This document shows positions 32,590 through 41,935 of a stretch of 64,000 nt of DNA, one piece after another. The notes under the pieces are model-generated. The model did not search any database. It was not told the DNA's origin and was given only the letters and a program-made list of their open reading frames with translations. Both the position numbers and the translations under genes were made by a program. The stretch's first letter is position 1. Each line of letters begins with the position of its first letter. The DNA is from Leifsonia sp. fls2-241-R2A-40a (lineage in GTDB: Bacteria; Actinomycetota; Actinomycetes; Actinomycetales; Microbacteriaceae): the NCBI RefSeq assembly GCF_030209575.1, contig NZ_JARVRS010000001.1, positions 3,286,001 through 3,350,000 on the forward strand. Direction: 5' to 3'.

Positions 32590-33789
32590 CTACGCTTCCT
32601 CCAGCTCCGTGAGCATCCGCTCGCGTGCCTGCGCAGCGATGGCCTGGGTGTCGGCGTCGTCCGCGAACCGGCCGTCTGCCGGCGGCTCGTCGGCGAGCAC
32701 GAACGTGTGCCCGGCATCCCAGGCCACCCAGACCTCGCCGCCGAGCGCGGCGATCGGTCCGCTCGCCATGTTCTGCGCGAACACCACGATCGTTCCGACG
32801 CCCGGCACATCCACGAGGTACTGCGTGCTCACACCGCTGAAGGACACGTCGGTCACGCGGCCGGGTCCGAGGCTGTTGGCGCCGGACGGGATCGTCTCCG
32901 GGCTGTCGTGCAGGGTCAGCTTCTCGGGCCGCACTCCGACCGTGACGAAGCCGCTCGTCCGCTGCGCGCGCGCCCGCGGCACCTGGATGCGCGACCCGCC
33001 CACATCCACGCCGATGGTCTGGTCGCCGGACTCCTGCACCGGTCCCGCGAAGAGGTTGGACTGGCCGAGGAAGTTCGCCACGAAGACCGTCGCCGGCAGT
33101 TCGTACAGGATCTCGGGCGACCCCATCTGCTCGATGCGGCCCTTGTTCATGACGGCGACGGTGTCGGCCATGGTCATGGCCTCCTCCTGGTCGTGCGTGA
33201 CGTGCACGAAGGTGAGGCCGACCTCGGTCTGGATGGACTTCAGCTCCAGCTGCATCTGCCGACGCAGCTTGAGGTCGAGCGCTCCGAGCGGCTCGTCCAG
33301 CAGCAGCAGCGCCGGCCGGTTCACCACTGCGCGGGCGAGGGCGACGCGCTGCTGCTGACCGCCCGACAGTTGCGCGGGGCGACGGGACGCCAGGTGGTCG
33401 AGCTCGACCAGCCGGAGCGCCTCGTGCGCCTTGGCGACCGGGTCGCCGATGCGCCGGCGACGGAGGCCGAACGCGACGTTCTCGAGGACCGTCATGTGCG
33501 GGAACAGCGCATAGCTCTGGAACACCGTGTTGACGGGACGCTGGAACGGCTTCGTGCGCGTCACATCCTCACCGCCGATCAGGATGCGGCCCTCGGTCGG
33601 CTCCTCCAGTCCGGCGACCAGGCGCAGGGTCGTCGTCTTGCCGCACCCGCTCGGGCCGAGCAGGGCGAAGAACGAGCCCGCCGGGATGGTCAGGTCCATT
33701 TCTTCGATGGCCGTGAAGCCGGGGAACCTCTTCTTGATGCCGTCCAGGCGCAGATCCGCGCCGGACTCGGCGAATACTCCCTTTGCCAT
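32590..33789 (-). CDS. potA: Polyamine-type ABC transporter ATP-binding protein (PotA-like)
   Basis: A 399-residue ATPase. Residues 1-250 form the nucleotide-binding domain, with Walker A GPSGCGKTTT, Q-loop VFQSYALFPHM, signature LSGGQQQRVALARA, Walker B LLLLDEPLGALD and HDQEEAM. The last 130 residues form the TOBE-type regulatory domain (VGVRPEKLTLHD). The ATG overlaps the stop of the binding-protein gene (ATGA). The C-terminal tail after the TOBE part (about 345-399) is longer than in E. coli PotA and acidic. Confidence 0.9.
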   Translation of the reverse strand: MAKGVFAESGADLRLDGIKKRFPGFTAIEEMDLTIPAGSFFALLGPSGCGKTTTLRLVAGLEEPTEGRILIGGEDVTRTKPFQRPVNTVFQSYALFPHMTVLENVAFGLRRRRIGDPVAKAHEALRLVELDHLASRRPAQLSGGQQQRVALARAVVNRPALLLLDEPLGALDLKLRRQMQLELKSIQTEVGLTFVHVTHDQEEAMTMADTVAVMNKGRIEQMGSPEILYELPATVFVANFLGQSNLFAGPVQESGDQTIGVDVGGSRIQVPRARAQRTSGFVTVGVRPEKLTLHDSPETIPSGANSLGPGRVTDVSFSGVSTQYLVDVPGVGTIVVFAQNMASGPIAALGGEVWVAWDAGHTFVLADEPPADGRFADDADTQAIAAQARERMLTELEEA

Positions 33790-35003
33790 CAGGCCCCCAG
33801 GATCACCTTCTGGAAGTCCGCCTGATACCGCTGCTCTTCGGCCGGCGTGAGCGAGTGGAAGATCTTCACCTTGGCGAGGGTCTCCTCGTCGGGGAAGATC
33901 AACTGGTTCTCGGCGAGCTTCGGGTCGATCTTCGTCGCCGCTTCCTTCGCGCCCTCGACCGGGGTGATGTAGTTGACCCAGGCGGCGACCTCGGCGGCCA
34001 CCTCCGGCTCGTAGTAGTAGTCGATGAGCTTCTCGGCGTTCGCCTTCCGCGACGACCCGATCGGGATGACGAAGTTGTCGCTCCACAGGGTGCCGCCGGC
34101 CTCCGGGATGGCGAACTCCCAGTTGTCGCCCGCTTCGGCGTTGAGCTGGGTGATGTCTCCCGACCAGCAGATGGCCGCCAGGGTGTCGCCGGACTTCAGG
34201 TCGTTGAGGTACGAGTTGCCCTTGATGTTGCGGACCTGGCCGTCGTTCACCTCTTTGGTGAGGGTCTCGATGGCCTTGTCGAAGTCGGCCTGGCTGAACT
34301 TCTGCGAGATGTCGACACCCTGCTGCAGCATGATCAGGCCCATGGTGTCGCGCATCTCGCTGAGCACGCCGACCTTGCCCTTCAGCTCCGGCTTCCACAG
34401 GTCGTCGACCGACTTGAGGCCGTTCGGCAGCTTCTCCTTGTTCCAGCAGATGCCGGCGAACCCGCTCTGCCACGGCAGCGACTTCTTGCGGCCCGGGTCG
34501 AAGTCGACGTCCTGGAGGTTCTTGACCAGGTTCTTCTTGTTCGGGATCTTGGCTTCGTCGAACGGCTGGACGTAACCGAGCCGGATCCACCGTGCGATCA
34601 TCCAGTCGGTGAGGCAGACGGTGTCCGCTCCGATGTCTTTGCCCAGGGCGAGCTGGTCCTTCACCTTGGCGTAGTAGGTGTTGTTGTCGTCCACAGCGAC
34701 GTCGTACTTCACCTTCAGGCCGCTCTGCTTCTCGAACGCCTCGAGCGTCGGGTACTTGCCCGCGTCGTCCTGGTCGAGGTAGGCCTGCCAGTTGGCCCAG
34801 GTGAGGGCCTTGTCGCTCGCGGACTGATCCTTCGCGGCGGTCGGCTTGCCCGAGGCGCCTCCGGTGGAGCAGGCGGCGAGGGCGAGCGCGGCGGCTCCCG
34901 CTCCTGCTCCGGCGAGGAGCCCACGTCGCGTCACGTGCGACGCCCGAGCGGACTGCACGAGCTGTCGGATCATCGGGTCTTGCGGGAGGTTGCTCGGTTT
35001 CAC
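33789..35003 (-). CDS. potD: Polyamine-type ABC transporter substrate-binding lipoprotein (PotD-like, Tat signal)
   Basis: A 404-residue binding protein. The N-terminus carries a twin-arginine motif (SHVTRRGLLAGAGAG) followed by lipobox LAAC, which points to export in folded form by Tat and lipid anchoring. The mature domain (LTWANWQAYLDQDDAGKYPTLEAFEKQSG, SFAGICWN-like and GGTLWSDNFVIPIGSSRKANAEK segments) follows the PotD/PotF pattern. The GTG start has AAGGAG 7 nt upstream. It is first in the operon. Only the binding pocket, not readable here, would tell which polyamine is carried. Confidence 0.87.
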   Translation of the reverse strand: MKPSNLPQDPMIRQLVQSARASHVTRRGLLAGAGAGAAALALAACSTGGASGKPTAAKDQSASDKALTWANWQAYLDQDDAGKYPTLEAFEKQSGLKVKYDVAVDDNNTYYAKVKDQLALGKDIGADTVCLTDWMIARWIRLGYVQPFDEAKIPNKKNLVKNLQDVDFDPGRKKSLPWQSGFAGICWNKEKLPNGLKSVDDLWKPELKGKVGVLSEMRDTMGLIMLQQGVDISQKFSQADFDKAIETLTKEVNDGQVRNIKGNSYLNDLKSGDTLAAICWSGDITQLNAEAGDNWEFAIPEAGGTLWSDNFVIPIGSSRKANAEKLIDYYYEPEVAAEVAAWVNYITPVEGAKEAATKIDPKLAENQLIFPDEETLAKVKIFHSLTPAEEQRYQADFQKVILGA

Positions 35004-35385
35004 TGTGGTGCTCCTTGGGGATCGAACACGGACCACGGGCGACGGCGCTTGCGGGGCACTCCGTCGTGCCGTCGCGGTGGACCCGATCCTGACACACAGC
35101 GTGGCGATCCGCAGCAAAAGGGGGCCGAATCGTCCATTCGGAAACACAATCTTTACGAAATCCGTTCCCGATCGGTCGAAACGCCCGGGAAACCGCAGAC
35201 GGGTCGTTCTGCCGCCGCGGCCGGTTCGTCCGCCAGTCGAGGGCCACCCGCCGCTACGGAAATCGTCTGCTGGATGCGGGTTCGCCCGCGAAATCAGCAC
35301 ACCTCGACGAAAATGACAGTCGAAATCGTCGGTGAACCTCGCTAGGGTGAGACCGAACCACCATGTCGAGTGTCGAAGGAGCCCC
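35004..35385. other. Intergenic region between potD and ald (382 nt)
   Basis: Divergent promoter region with lower GC than its surroundings (for example CACAATCTTTACGAAATC at 35146-35163). It holds the ald -10 element and a possible eight-codon leader at its right end. No protein longer than a few codons and no RNA structure is evident. The potD promoter is not clear. Confidence 0.5.
35343..35348 (+). promoter_or_regulatory. -10 element of ald
   Basis: TAGGGT would start transcription near 35355, 8 nt before a mini-frame and about 31 nt before the ald ATG. No good -35 is visible. Confidence 0.4.
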
Positions 35386-35389
35386 ATGA
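35363..35389 (+). CDS. Possible eight-codon leader peptide MSSVEGAP before ald
   Basis: Its ATG lies 8 nt from the expected transcription start, and its TGA overlaps the ald ATG. The AAGGAG ribosome site of ald sits inside it. The layout resembles the dedA leader, but chance is possible. Confidence 0.3.
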   Translation: MSSVEGAP

Positions 35390-36501
35390 AGGTCGCGATC
35401 CCCCGCGAGATCAAGAACAACGAGTTCCGGGTGGCGATCACGCCGGCCGGAGTGCACGACCTGGTCGGTGCGGGTCACGAGGTCTTCGTCGAGTCCGGCG
35501 CGGGCGTCGGCTCCTCCATCCCCGACGAGCTCTACGCCGGGGCGGGCGCGACCATCCTGCCCGACGCGGCTGCGACGTGGGCGGCCGGCGACCTCATCCT
35601 CAAGGTGAAGGAGCCGATCGAGAGCGAGTACGGATACTTCCGTCGCGGTCTGGTGCTCTTCACCTACCTCCACCTCGCGGCGGATGAGGCGCTCACGCGC
35701 GCGCTCATCGACGGCGGCGTCACGGCGATCGCCTACGAGACGGTGCAGCTGCCGTCGCGCGCGCTGCCGCTCCTCGCCCCGATGAGCGAGGTCGCCGGGC
35801 GCCTCGCGCCGATCGTCGGAGCCAACACGATGCTCAAGCCGAATGGCGGCCCCGGACTGCTCGTCCCCGGCGTCCCCGGCACGCATCCCGCTGTCGTCAC
35901 CGTGCTGGGCGGCGGGGTCGCCGGAACCAACGCGATCTCGGTCGCGGTCGGCCTCGGCGCCGAGGTCACCGTGCTCGACACCAACATCCAGCGCCTCCGC
36001 GAGCTGGACGCGCTCTACGCGGGCCGGATCAAGACGATCGCGTCGAACAGCTTCGAGATCGACAAGGCGGTCGTCGCGTCCGACCTCGTCATCGGCTCGG
36101 TGCTCGTGCCCGGGGCGAAGGCGCCGAAGCTCGTCACCAACGAGATGGTCTCCCGGATGAAGCCGGGCAGCGTGCTCGTCGACATCGCCGTCGATCAGGG
36201 CGGCTGCTTCGAGGACTCGCACCCCACCACCCACGCCGACCCGACGTTCACGGTCCACCAGTCGGTGTTCTACTGCGTCGCCAACATGCCCGGCGCGGTC
36301 CCCCACACCTCCACGTACGCGCTGACCAACGCCACGCTGCCGTACGCGCGCGCCATCGCCAACCGGGGCTGGCAGGCGGCGCTTCGCGCGGACGCGTCGC
36401 TCGCCCTCGGCCTCAACGTGCACGCGGGCACGGTCACCAACGAGGGCGTCGCCTCCGCGCACGGCCTCGAGGCCGCCTCCCTCGAGGACGCCCTGGCCTG
36501 A
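35386..36501 (+). CDS. ald: Alanine dehydrogenase
   Basis: NAD-dependent oxidative deamination of L-alanine to pyruvate and ammonia, or the reverse for nitrogen assimilation and redox balance. The 371-residue protein shows the pyruvate-binding start KVAIPREIKNNEFRVAI, the lysine in LILKVKEP, the histidine in FTYLHLAADE, and the NAD loop VLGGGVAGTNAI. Length and sequence are typical of the hexameric enzyme. AAGGAG lies 5 nt before the ATG at 35386. A strong terminator follows. Neighbouring polyamine importer and gabT genes suggest a nitrogen-handling locus. Confidence 0.97.
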   Translation: MKVAIPREIKNNEFRVAITPAGVHDLVGAGHEVFVESGAGVGSSIPDELYAGAGATILPDAAATWAAGDLILKVKEPIESEYGYFRRGLVLFTYLHLAADEALTRALIDGGVTAIAYETVQLPSRALPLLAPMSEVAGRLAPIVGANTMLKPNGGPGLLVPGVPGTHPAVVTVLGGGVAGTNAISVAVGLGAEVTVLDTNIQRLRELDALYAGRIKTIASNSFEIDKAVVASDLVIGSVLVPGAKAPKLVTNEMVSRMKPGSVLVDIAVDQGGCFEDSHPTTHADPTFTVHQSVFYCVANMPGAVPHTSTYALTNATLPYARAIANRGWQAALRADASLALGLNVHAGTVTNEGVASAHGLEAASLEDALA

Positions 36502-36526
36502 GTCCCTCCGGGCCGCCGAGCCGCCC

Positions 36527-36580
36527 AGCACAGGAAAAGCGCCGCCGATCGGACCTGATCGGCGGCGCTTTTCCTGTGCT
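36527..36580. terminator. Bidirectional intrinsic terminator (ald / FHA gene)
   Basis: Perfect 24-base arms at 36527-36550 and 36557-36580 enclose the loop GGACCT, with AAAA and TTTT in the stem. The outer arm TTTTCCTGTGCTCGCGGG (36569-36586) is the exact reverse complement of 30726-30743 near the other strong terminator. Confidence 0.9.
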
Positions 36581-36615
36581 CGCGGGCTACGGGCTGCGGG
36601 ACGGGTGGGCGAGGG

Positions 36616-37224
36616 TCAGGAGACGTCGAACCAGTGGTCGCCGATCTCCACGCGGGTGCCCCGGGTGACGCGGTAGCGGCGGCCGGCCTCGCACTGGCGG
36701 GCGACGCCGCCGAGGGGATGCGCGACCGTGCCGTTGCCGGAGTACCGGTCGCAGATCCACAGCTCGTCGCCCTCCAGGCCGAACTCGAGGTGCGTCTTGG
36801 ACACGCTTCGTCCGGGGTCGGACACGATCACGAGCTGGTCTACGTGCTCCCCCGGCTGCGTGATCGGCCGCCGGCCGACGAGGCCGGAACCCGACACCTC
36901 CACGATGTCGCCGGTGGAGAAGCTGAGCGTGAACGAGCGGTGGGCGGCCGGACGCGCGGGCGGCGCCGTCTCGACCGGGATGATCGTCATCGCCTGGGTG
37001 GGAGGCAGCCCGTCCTCGTCGAGTTCCAGGGCATCCGGGAACCGCCCGGCCATCGCCGGTGCGGGCGGACGCTCGGCGAGCCGGTCCGAGAGGATGGACG
37101 TGTCGGAGGGGCGCGAATCGGCGAGTTCCGGCGCGCGGACGCGCGACGACGTCACCGAACTGCCGCACATCGGGCAGAACAGGGTGCCCTGCGCCAGCTC
37201 TGCACCGCACACGCGACAGTTCAT
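36616..37224 (-). CDS. Zinc-ribbon and FHA-domain protein
   Basis: A 202-residue cytoplasmic adaptor. Residues 1-20 form a zinc ribbon (CRVCG and CPMCG; Cys3, Cys6, Cys17, Cys20). A disordered stretch (about 25-95) with threonines such as PPTQAMTI could be a phosphorylation site. The C-terminal FHA domain (about 110-195) has VGRRPIT, SVSKTHLEF and the phosphothreonine-binding end SGNGTVAHP. It should bind phosphothreonine made by the kinase of the same cluster. The ATG overlaps the transglutaminase-fold gene stop by 4 nt. It is the last gene of the MoxR–DUF58–transglutaminase operon. Confidence 0.9.
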   Translation of the reverse strand: MNCRVCGAELAQGTLFCPMCGSSVTSSRVRAPELADSRPSDTSILSDRLAERPPAPAMAGRFPDALELDEDGLPPTQAMTIIPVETAPPARPAAHRSFTLSFSTGDIVEVSGSGLVGRRPITQPGEHVDQLVIVSDPGRSVSKTHLEFGLEGDELWICDRYSGNGTVAHPLGGVARQCEAGRRYRVTRGTRVEIGDHWFDVS

Positions 37225-39527
37225 CGGTCCGATCCCCTTCCGTTCCGTCTCCCACGGTAGCCGAGGGAACGCAGCGAGACCGCCGCTAGGAGCCGCTTCC
37301 AGCGCGTGTCGCGCTTGGCGAGCTGCGCGCGCAGGTCGTCGACCGCCTTCCACACCGATTCCGCCTCGGCGGGCGTCGGTGCGACACCGCTGAACGTGGC
37401 GCGGTCGGCGACCTTGGCGAGCGCGTTCGCGCGGGATCCGCCGATGGTCTCGGCGAACTCGACGCGCGTCGCGGCGGGCGGCGCGTCGTAGCCGTGGTCG
37501 ACGGCGGAGTCCGCGAACTCGCGCCAGCCGCCCACGATCCGCTCCCGTGCGGTCGGCGCGCGCCGCCGGAGGGTGCGGCGGCGCCACTTGGCGGCCAGCA
37601 CGGCGAGGAACGGTGATGCGACGAGCGCCAGGACGAGCAGGGTCCAGCCGACGATCGTCAGCACCGCGAGCAGTCCCTCCAGCGCGGGGTCGGGGTGCGG
37701 CTGGTTCGCCGGGTCGACCTGCGCCTGCGGCGGCTCGTCGTTCCGCTGCGGGTTGTCGTCGACCGGCGGCTGCACGTTGGTCTGCGGACGCGAGATCTGC
37801 GTCGGCTGATCCGGCTGCTTCGGCGGGACCGGACGGATCGGCGGGTTCGGGTCGACGGTGACCCAGCCGGAGGTGGTCTGCACCTCGATCCACGCGGAGA
37901 TGTCCGAGCCGACGAACGTGACGTTGGAGCCCGCGTCGCGCGGCGCGACGAACCCGACGACCACACGGGCCGGGAACCCCAGCTGCCGCGCCATGAGCGC
38001 GGCGGTGACCGCGTACTGCTCCTGGTCCCCGAGCATCGGCACTGCGGTGAGCAGCTCGGTGATGCGGTCCGCTCCGTGGCCGGACCGGCTCGCGGGCTCG
38101 CCGGGCCCGATCCCGTGGCTGATGTAGCCGTCCTGCGCGAGACCGCGCAGCGCCGCCGCGAGCTTCTCTCCCGCGCCGGACACCCCCGCCGTGTACTTCT
38201 GCAGCGCGGACTGCAGCTCGTCCGGGATCACGCTCGGCCGCGGGACCGAGTCGCTGCCCGGCTGCACCTTCTCGAGTTGCGCGGCCGAGAGCAGCGGCTT
38301 CACGACCGTCTCCTCGGTGTACATATCGCCGCTGCGGAGCGACGTGGTCACCGCACCGGTCCCGGTGACGTCGTTGTAGAAGAACGCGCCGGAGAGGCGG
38401 CCGGCGTCGGGTCCGGCGAAGTCGACCTGCTCCAGCTGGCCCGCTCCGGGCAGCCATGGTCCGCGGTAGGCGCGCACGACCACGGTCGTCGACGCCTTCC
38501 TGCCGGTCGTCGCGCTCTGGTCGATCCGGTACGGGACGCGCGTGAACGAGCCTGAGGCGCTGGTCACGTCGCCGCTGCCCACGGCGTAGGTCACGCCGTC
38601 GTAGGTGTCGAGGGTGGCGATGCGGAGGCGCCGGTCGGCCGGAAGCCCGGCGACCGACAGCATAGGCTCCTCGGATCTGTCGGGCTCTAGATAGGAGCGG
38701 AACCCGCTCAGCGGGCTGGGATACTGACGCGGGTCGAACGGCTGCTCGACGGCCGTGCGCACCACATCCCGCTCGCCCTGCGGCGGGATGAGCGCGGCGG
38801 CGGCGATACCGGCCCCGGCTGCCGCGACGAGCATGACCGTCGCCCCCGCGGTCGTCAGCAGGGCGGTCGATCGGCGCTCGCTGCGGGACTCGACGAGCAG
38901 GCCGCTCTGCTCGCGCAGGGACCGGATGGATGCGGCCCGCCGCTGCAGGCGGAACCGGATGAGCCACGCCAGCAGCACGATGAACAGGGCGAAGAGCAGT
39001 GCGAGAGGAAGGGAGGCGACGGACGAGCCGAGCAGGATGCCCGCGACCAGCAGGAGAACGGGCGGGATCGCCGCCAGCTCCGGCCGGGACGACCGCAGCG
39101 CGATCGTGACGGTCAGCACTGTCGTCAATAGCGTCAGGAGGAACGCGGGTACGAGGAGCGCTTGGTACGACCCCACCGGGAGGCTGATGGTCACCAGCTG
39201 CTTCCAGCTGAGCCAGGTCCCCTGGACGAGGTCGATGAACCCCGCGCCGGTGGGCAGCAGGCCTCCGGCGCCCGCCTCCGAGGGCACGGCGAGCTGGACG
39301 CCGAGTCCGAGGTAGACGAGCACGATGAGCCCGGCCACGGCGATGCTCGGGAGCCGGAACGCCCACCCGAGGACGCCCACCAGGGTGCCGGCCACCAGCG
39401 TCACCACGAGCATCAGGAGGAACGCGGACGACTGGTAGATCGGCCAGAACGACCAGGCGCCCAGGGCGACGGCCGCCAGGGCGAAGGCGACGTCGATGAG
39501 GGCGCGGACGGGGCGACGGGCGGGCAT
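37221..39527 (-). CDS. Transglutaminase-fold (TgpA-like, DUF3488) membrane protein lacking catalytic residues
   Basis: A 768-residue membrane protein. About six helices fill residues 8-190, with another near 225-250, then a long extracellular part, a helix at 620-650 and a cytoplasmic tail. The extracellular part contains a transglutaminase-like fold (about 480-565): MLGDQEQYAVTAALMARQLG, then SDISAWIEV and GWVTVDPNPP. At the positions of the catalytic Cys, His and Asp it has Gln502, Ser544 and Asp559, and I find no cysteine anywhere in the protein. Catalysis by the usual thiol route is therefore impossible, so a structural or binding role is likely. A Pro/Gln-rich linker follows (570-615). 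The ATG overlaps the DUF58 gene by 1 nt. Confidence 0.88.
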   Translation of the reverse strand: MPARRPVRALIDVAFALAAVALGAWSFWPIYQSSAFLLMLVVTLVAGTLVGVLGWAFRLPSIAVAGLIVLVYLGLGVQLAVPSEAGAGGLLPTGAGFIDLVQGTWLSWKQLVTISLPVGSYQALLVPAFLLTLLTTVLTVTIALRSSRPELAAIPPVLLLVAGILLGSSVASLPLALLFALFIVLLAWLIRFRLQRRAASIRSLREQSGLLVESRSERRSTALLTTAGATVMLVAAAGAGIAAAALIPPQGERDVVRTAVEQPFDPRQYPSPLSGFRSYLEPDRSEEPMLSVAGLPADRRLRIATLDTYDGVTYAVGSGDVTSASGSFTRVPYRIDQSATTGRKASTTVVVRAYRGPWLPGAGQLEQVDFAGPDAGRLSGAFFYNDVTGTGAVTTSLRSGDMYTEETVVKPLLSAAQLEKVQPGSDSVPRPSVIPDELQSALQKYTAGVSGAGEKLAAALRGLAQDGYISHGIGPGEPASRSGHGADRITELLTAVPMLGDQEQYAVTAALMARQLGFPARVVVGFVAPRDAGSNVTFVGSDISAWIEVQTTSGWVTVDPNPPIRPVPPKQPDQPTQISRPQTNVQPPVDDNPQRNDEPPQAQVDPANQPHPDPALEGLLAVLTIVGWTLLVLALVASPFLAVLAAKWRRRTLRRRAPTARERIVGGWREFADSAVDHGYDAPPAATRVEFAETIGGSRANALAKVADRATFSGVAPTPAEAESVWKAVDDLRAQLAKRDTRWKRLLAAVSLRSLGYRGRRNGRGSDR

Positions 39528-40866
39528 CAGGTGGCCAGCCGTTTCGCGAGGCTGCGCTGGAGGTCCTCCAGGTAGCCGATGGTGAGGACGCTCAGGTCGG
39601 CCACCCGGCGCAGCGAGGGCACCGCGCCCTCGTCGCAGACGATGGACACGACATCCACCCCCAGCGGGAAGTGCGCTGCCGCGGCGCGCAGCTGCGAGGC
39701 GGTCGGCGTCGAGCCGCAGATCAGGAACGCGATCGAGATCCCGGCGGAATCGTCGGCGGCGACCTGCGCCAGTTCCGGCAGGCGGAGCGCCGACTCGGCG
39801 GTCTCCACGCCGGCGAGGTCGTCGAGCAGCCGGCCGCGGTTCACGGTGCTCAGCCGCCGGGCGCTGAACAGCATCCGCTTGGCGAACTCCGGTGTCTCCG
39901 CACTCGCGACGACCGACACGGTGCGCGAGTCGAGCATCGCGCGCACCCCGAGCGAACCGGTCACGCTGACGGCGAGCTCGAACTCCTCCTCCGTCGCGTA
40001 GTCGGCGGCCGACAGGCTGAGCGCGACCAGGAGGTGGCTGCGCCGCGTCTCCTCGAACTGCCGCACCATGTAGCTGCCGGTCTTCGCCGTCGACTTCCAG
40101 TGGATGTAGCGGCGCTCGTCACCGGGGACGTACTCGCGCAGCGCGTGGAAGGCGATGTCGCTGGAGGTCAGGTCGCGCGTCGGGGACCCCTCCAGGTCGC
40201 GGACGAATCCGGTGCTCATGCTCGGGATGGCGATGGTGCGCGGGTGCACGAACAGGTCGAGCGAGTCGGCCCAGACCACCTCGCGGCGCAGCAGGCCGAT
40301 GGGGTCGGCCCGGACCATGCGCACGGGGCCGATCGGCACGATGCCGCGACGGGTCGTCGGCACGACGAAGACGTCGGAATGCTCCTCGCCCGCGGACAGG
40401 GACGGCGCGGCGAACTCGGCCAGGCCGTGTCCGACCGGGACCTCGACCCGGACGCCGGGGAGGCGGCGCCGCAGCGGATTGCGGATGGCGACCTCGCCGG
40501 GCGCGCGGTCTCCGACCACCACACGGTTCGCCGGCAGGGAGAGACCGACGTCGTAGGCGGTGCGGCCGATCAGATACCCCGACGCGACGATGAGCAGCGC
40601 GAGCGCCGTCCATCCGGCGACCACCGCCTCCACCCAGTTCCAGACGTACCCGGCGGTCAGCGCGAGCACGGCGAGGACCAGCATCGACCAGCCCAGCGCG
40701 GTGACGACCGCGCCCACCCGGCCGGCGACCGCGGCTATGGCGCGCCCAGCGGTGCCGGAGGTGCGGACCACCCAGACGATCGCGTCCGCGAGCAACCCTT
40801 CGCGCTCGCCGACGATACGGGCGCGCGCGTTGGTCAGCTCGGTCTGCGAACGGGTGACGGTGGTGG

Positions 40867-40870
<4 letters not shown>
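39527..40870 (-). CDS. DUF58 (von Willebrand A-like) protein
   Basis: A 447-residue protein with two membrane helices (about residues 55-110) and a cytoplasmic DUF58 domain. The family hallmark is FHALREYVPGDERRYIHWKSTAKTGSYMVRQFEE (about 225-258). The C-terminal third has a vWA-like fold (LLVALSLSAADYA). DUF58 proteins act with MoxR ATPases, probably as substrate-linking or chaperone partners. The GTG start overlaps the MoxR stop by 4 nt, and the stop overlaps the transglutaminase-fold gene, so these three are one tightly coupled unit. Confidence 0.9.
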
Positions 40871-41838
<968 letters not shown>

Positions 41839-41935
41839 GCTCCGGCCTCTTTCGGTTCGGGGCGCGGCCCGATGGGCCGCAGGGAAGGGATGGTGGGCCG
41901 CGGGATGCGGCACACCTCAGTATGGCGTTCGCGGA

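Noticed and set aside
32590-35247. Apparent fusion of PotA with a long N-terminal extension
   Set aside because: The extension is a shadow frame of potD. The ATG at 33789 overlaps the potD stop and starts the ATPase domain.
35004-35362. Riboswitch upstream of ald or potD
   Set aside because: No paired stems with conserved loops could be recognised in the 382-nt gap.
36616-39366. Continuous minus-strand frame that would fuse the FHA protein to 700 upstream residues
   Set aside because: The upstream part runs in a shadow frame of the transglutaminase-fold gene. The FHA gene begins at the ATG 37224 with its zinc ribbon, overlapping the previous stop.
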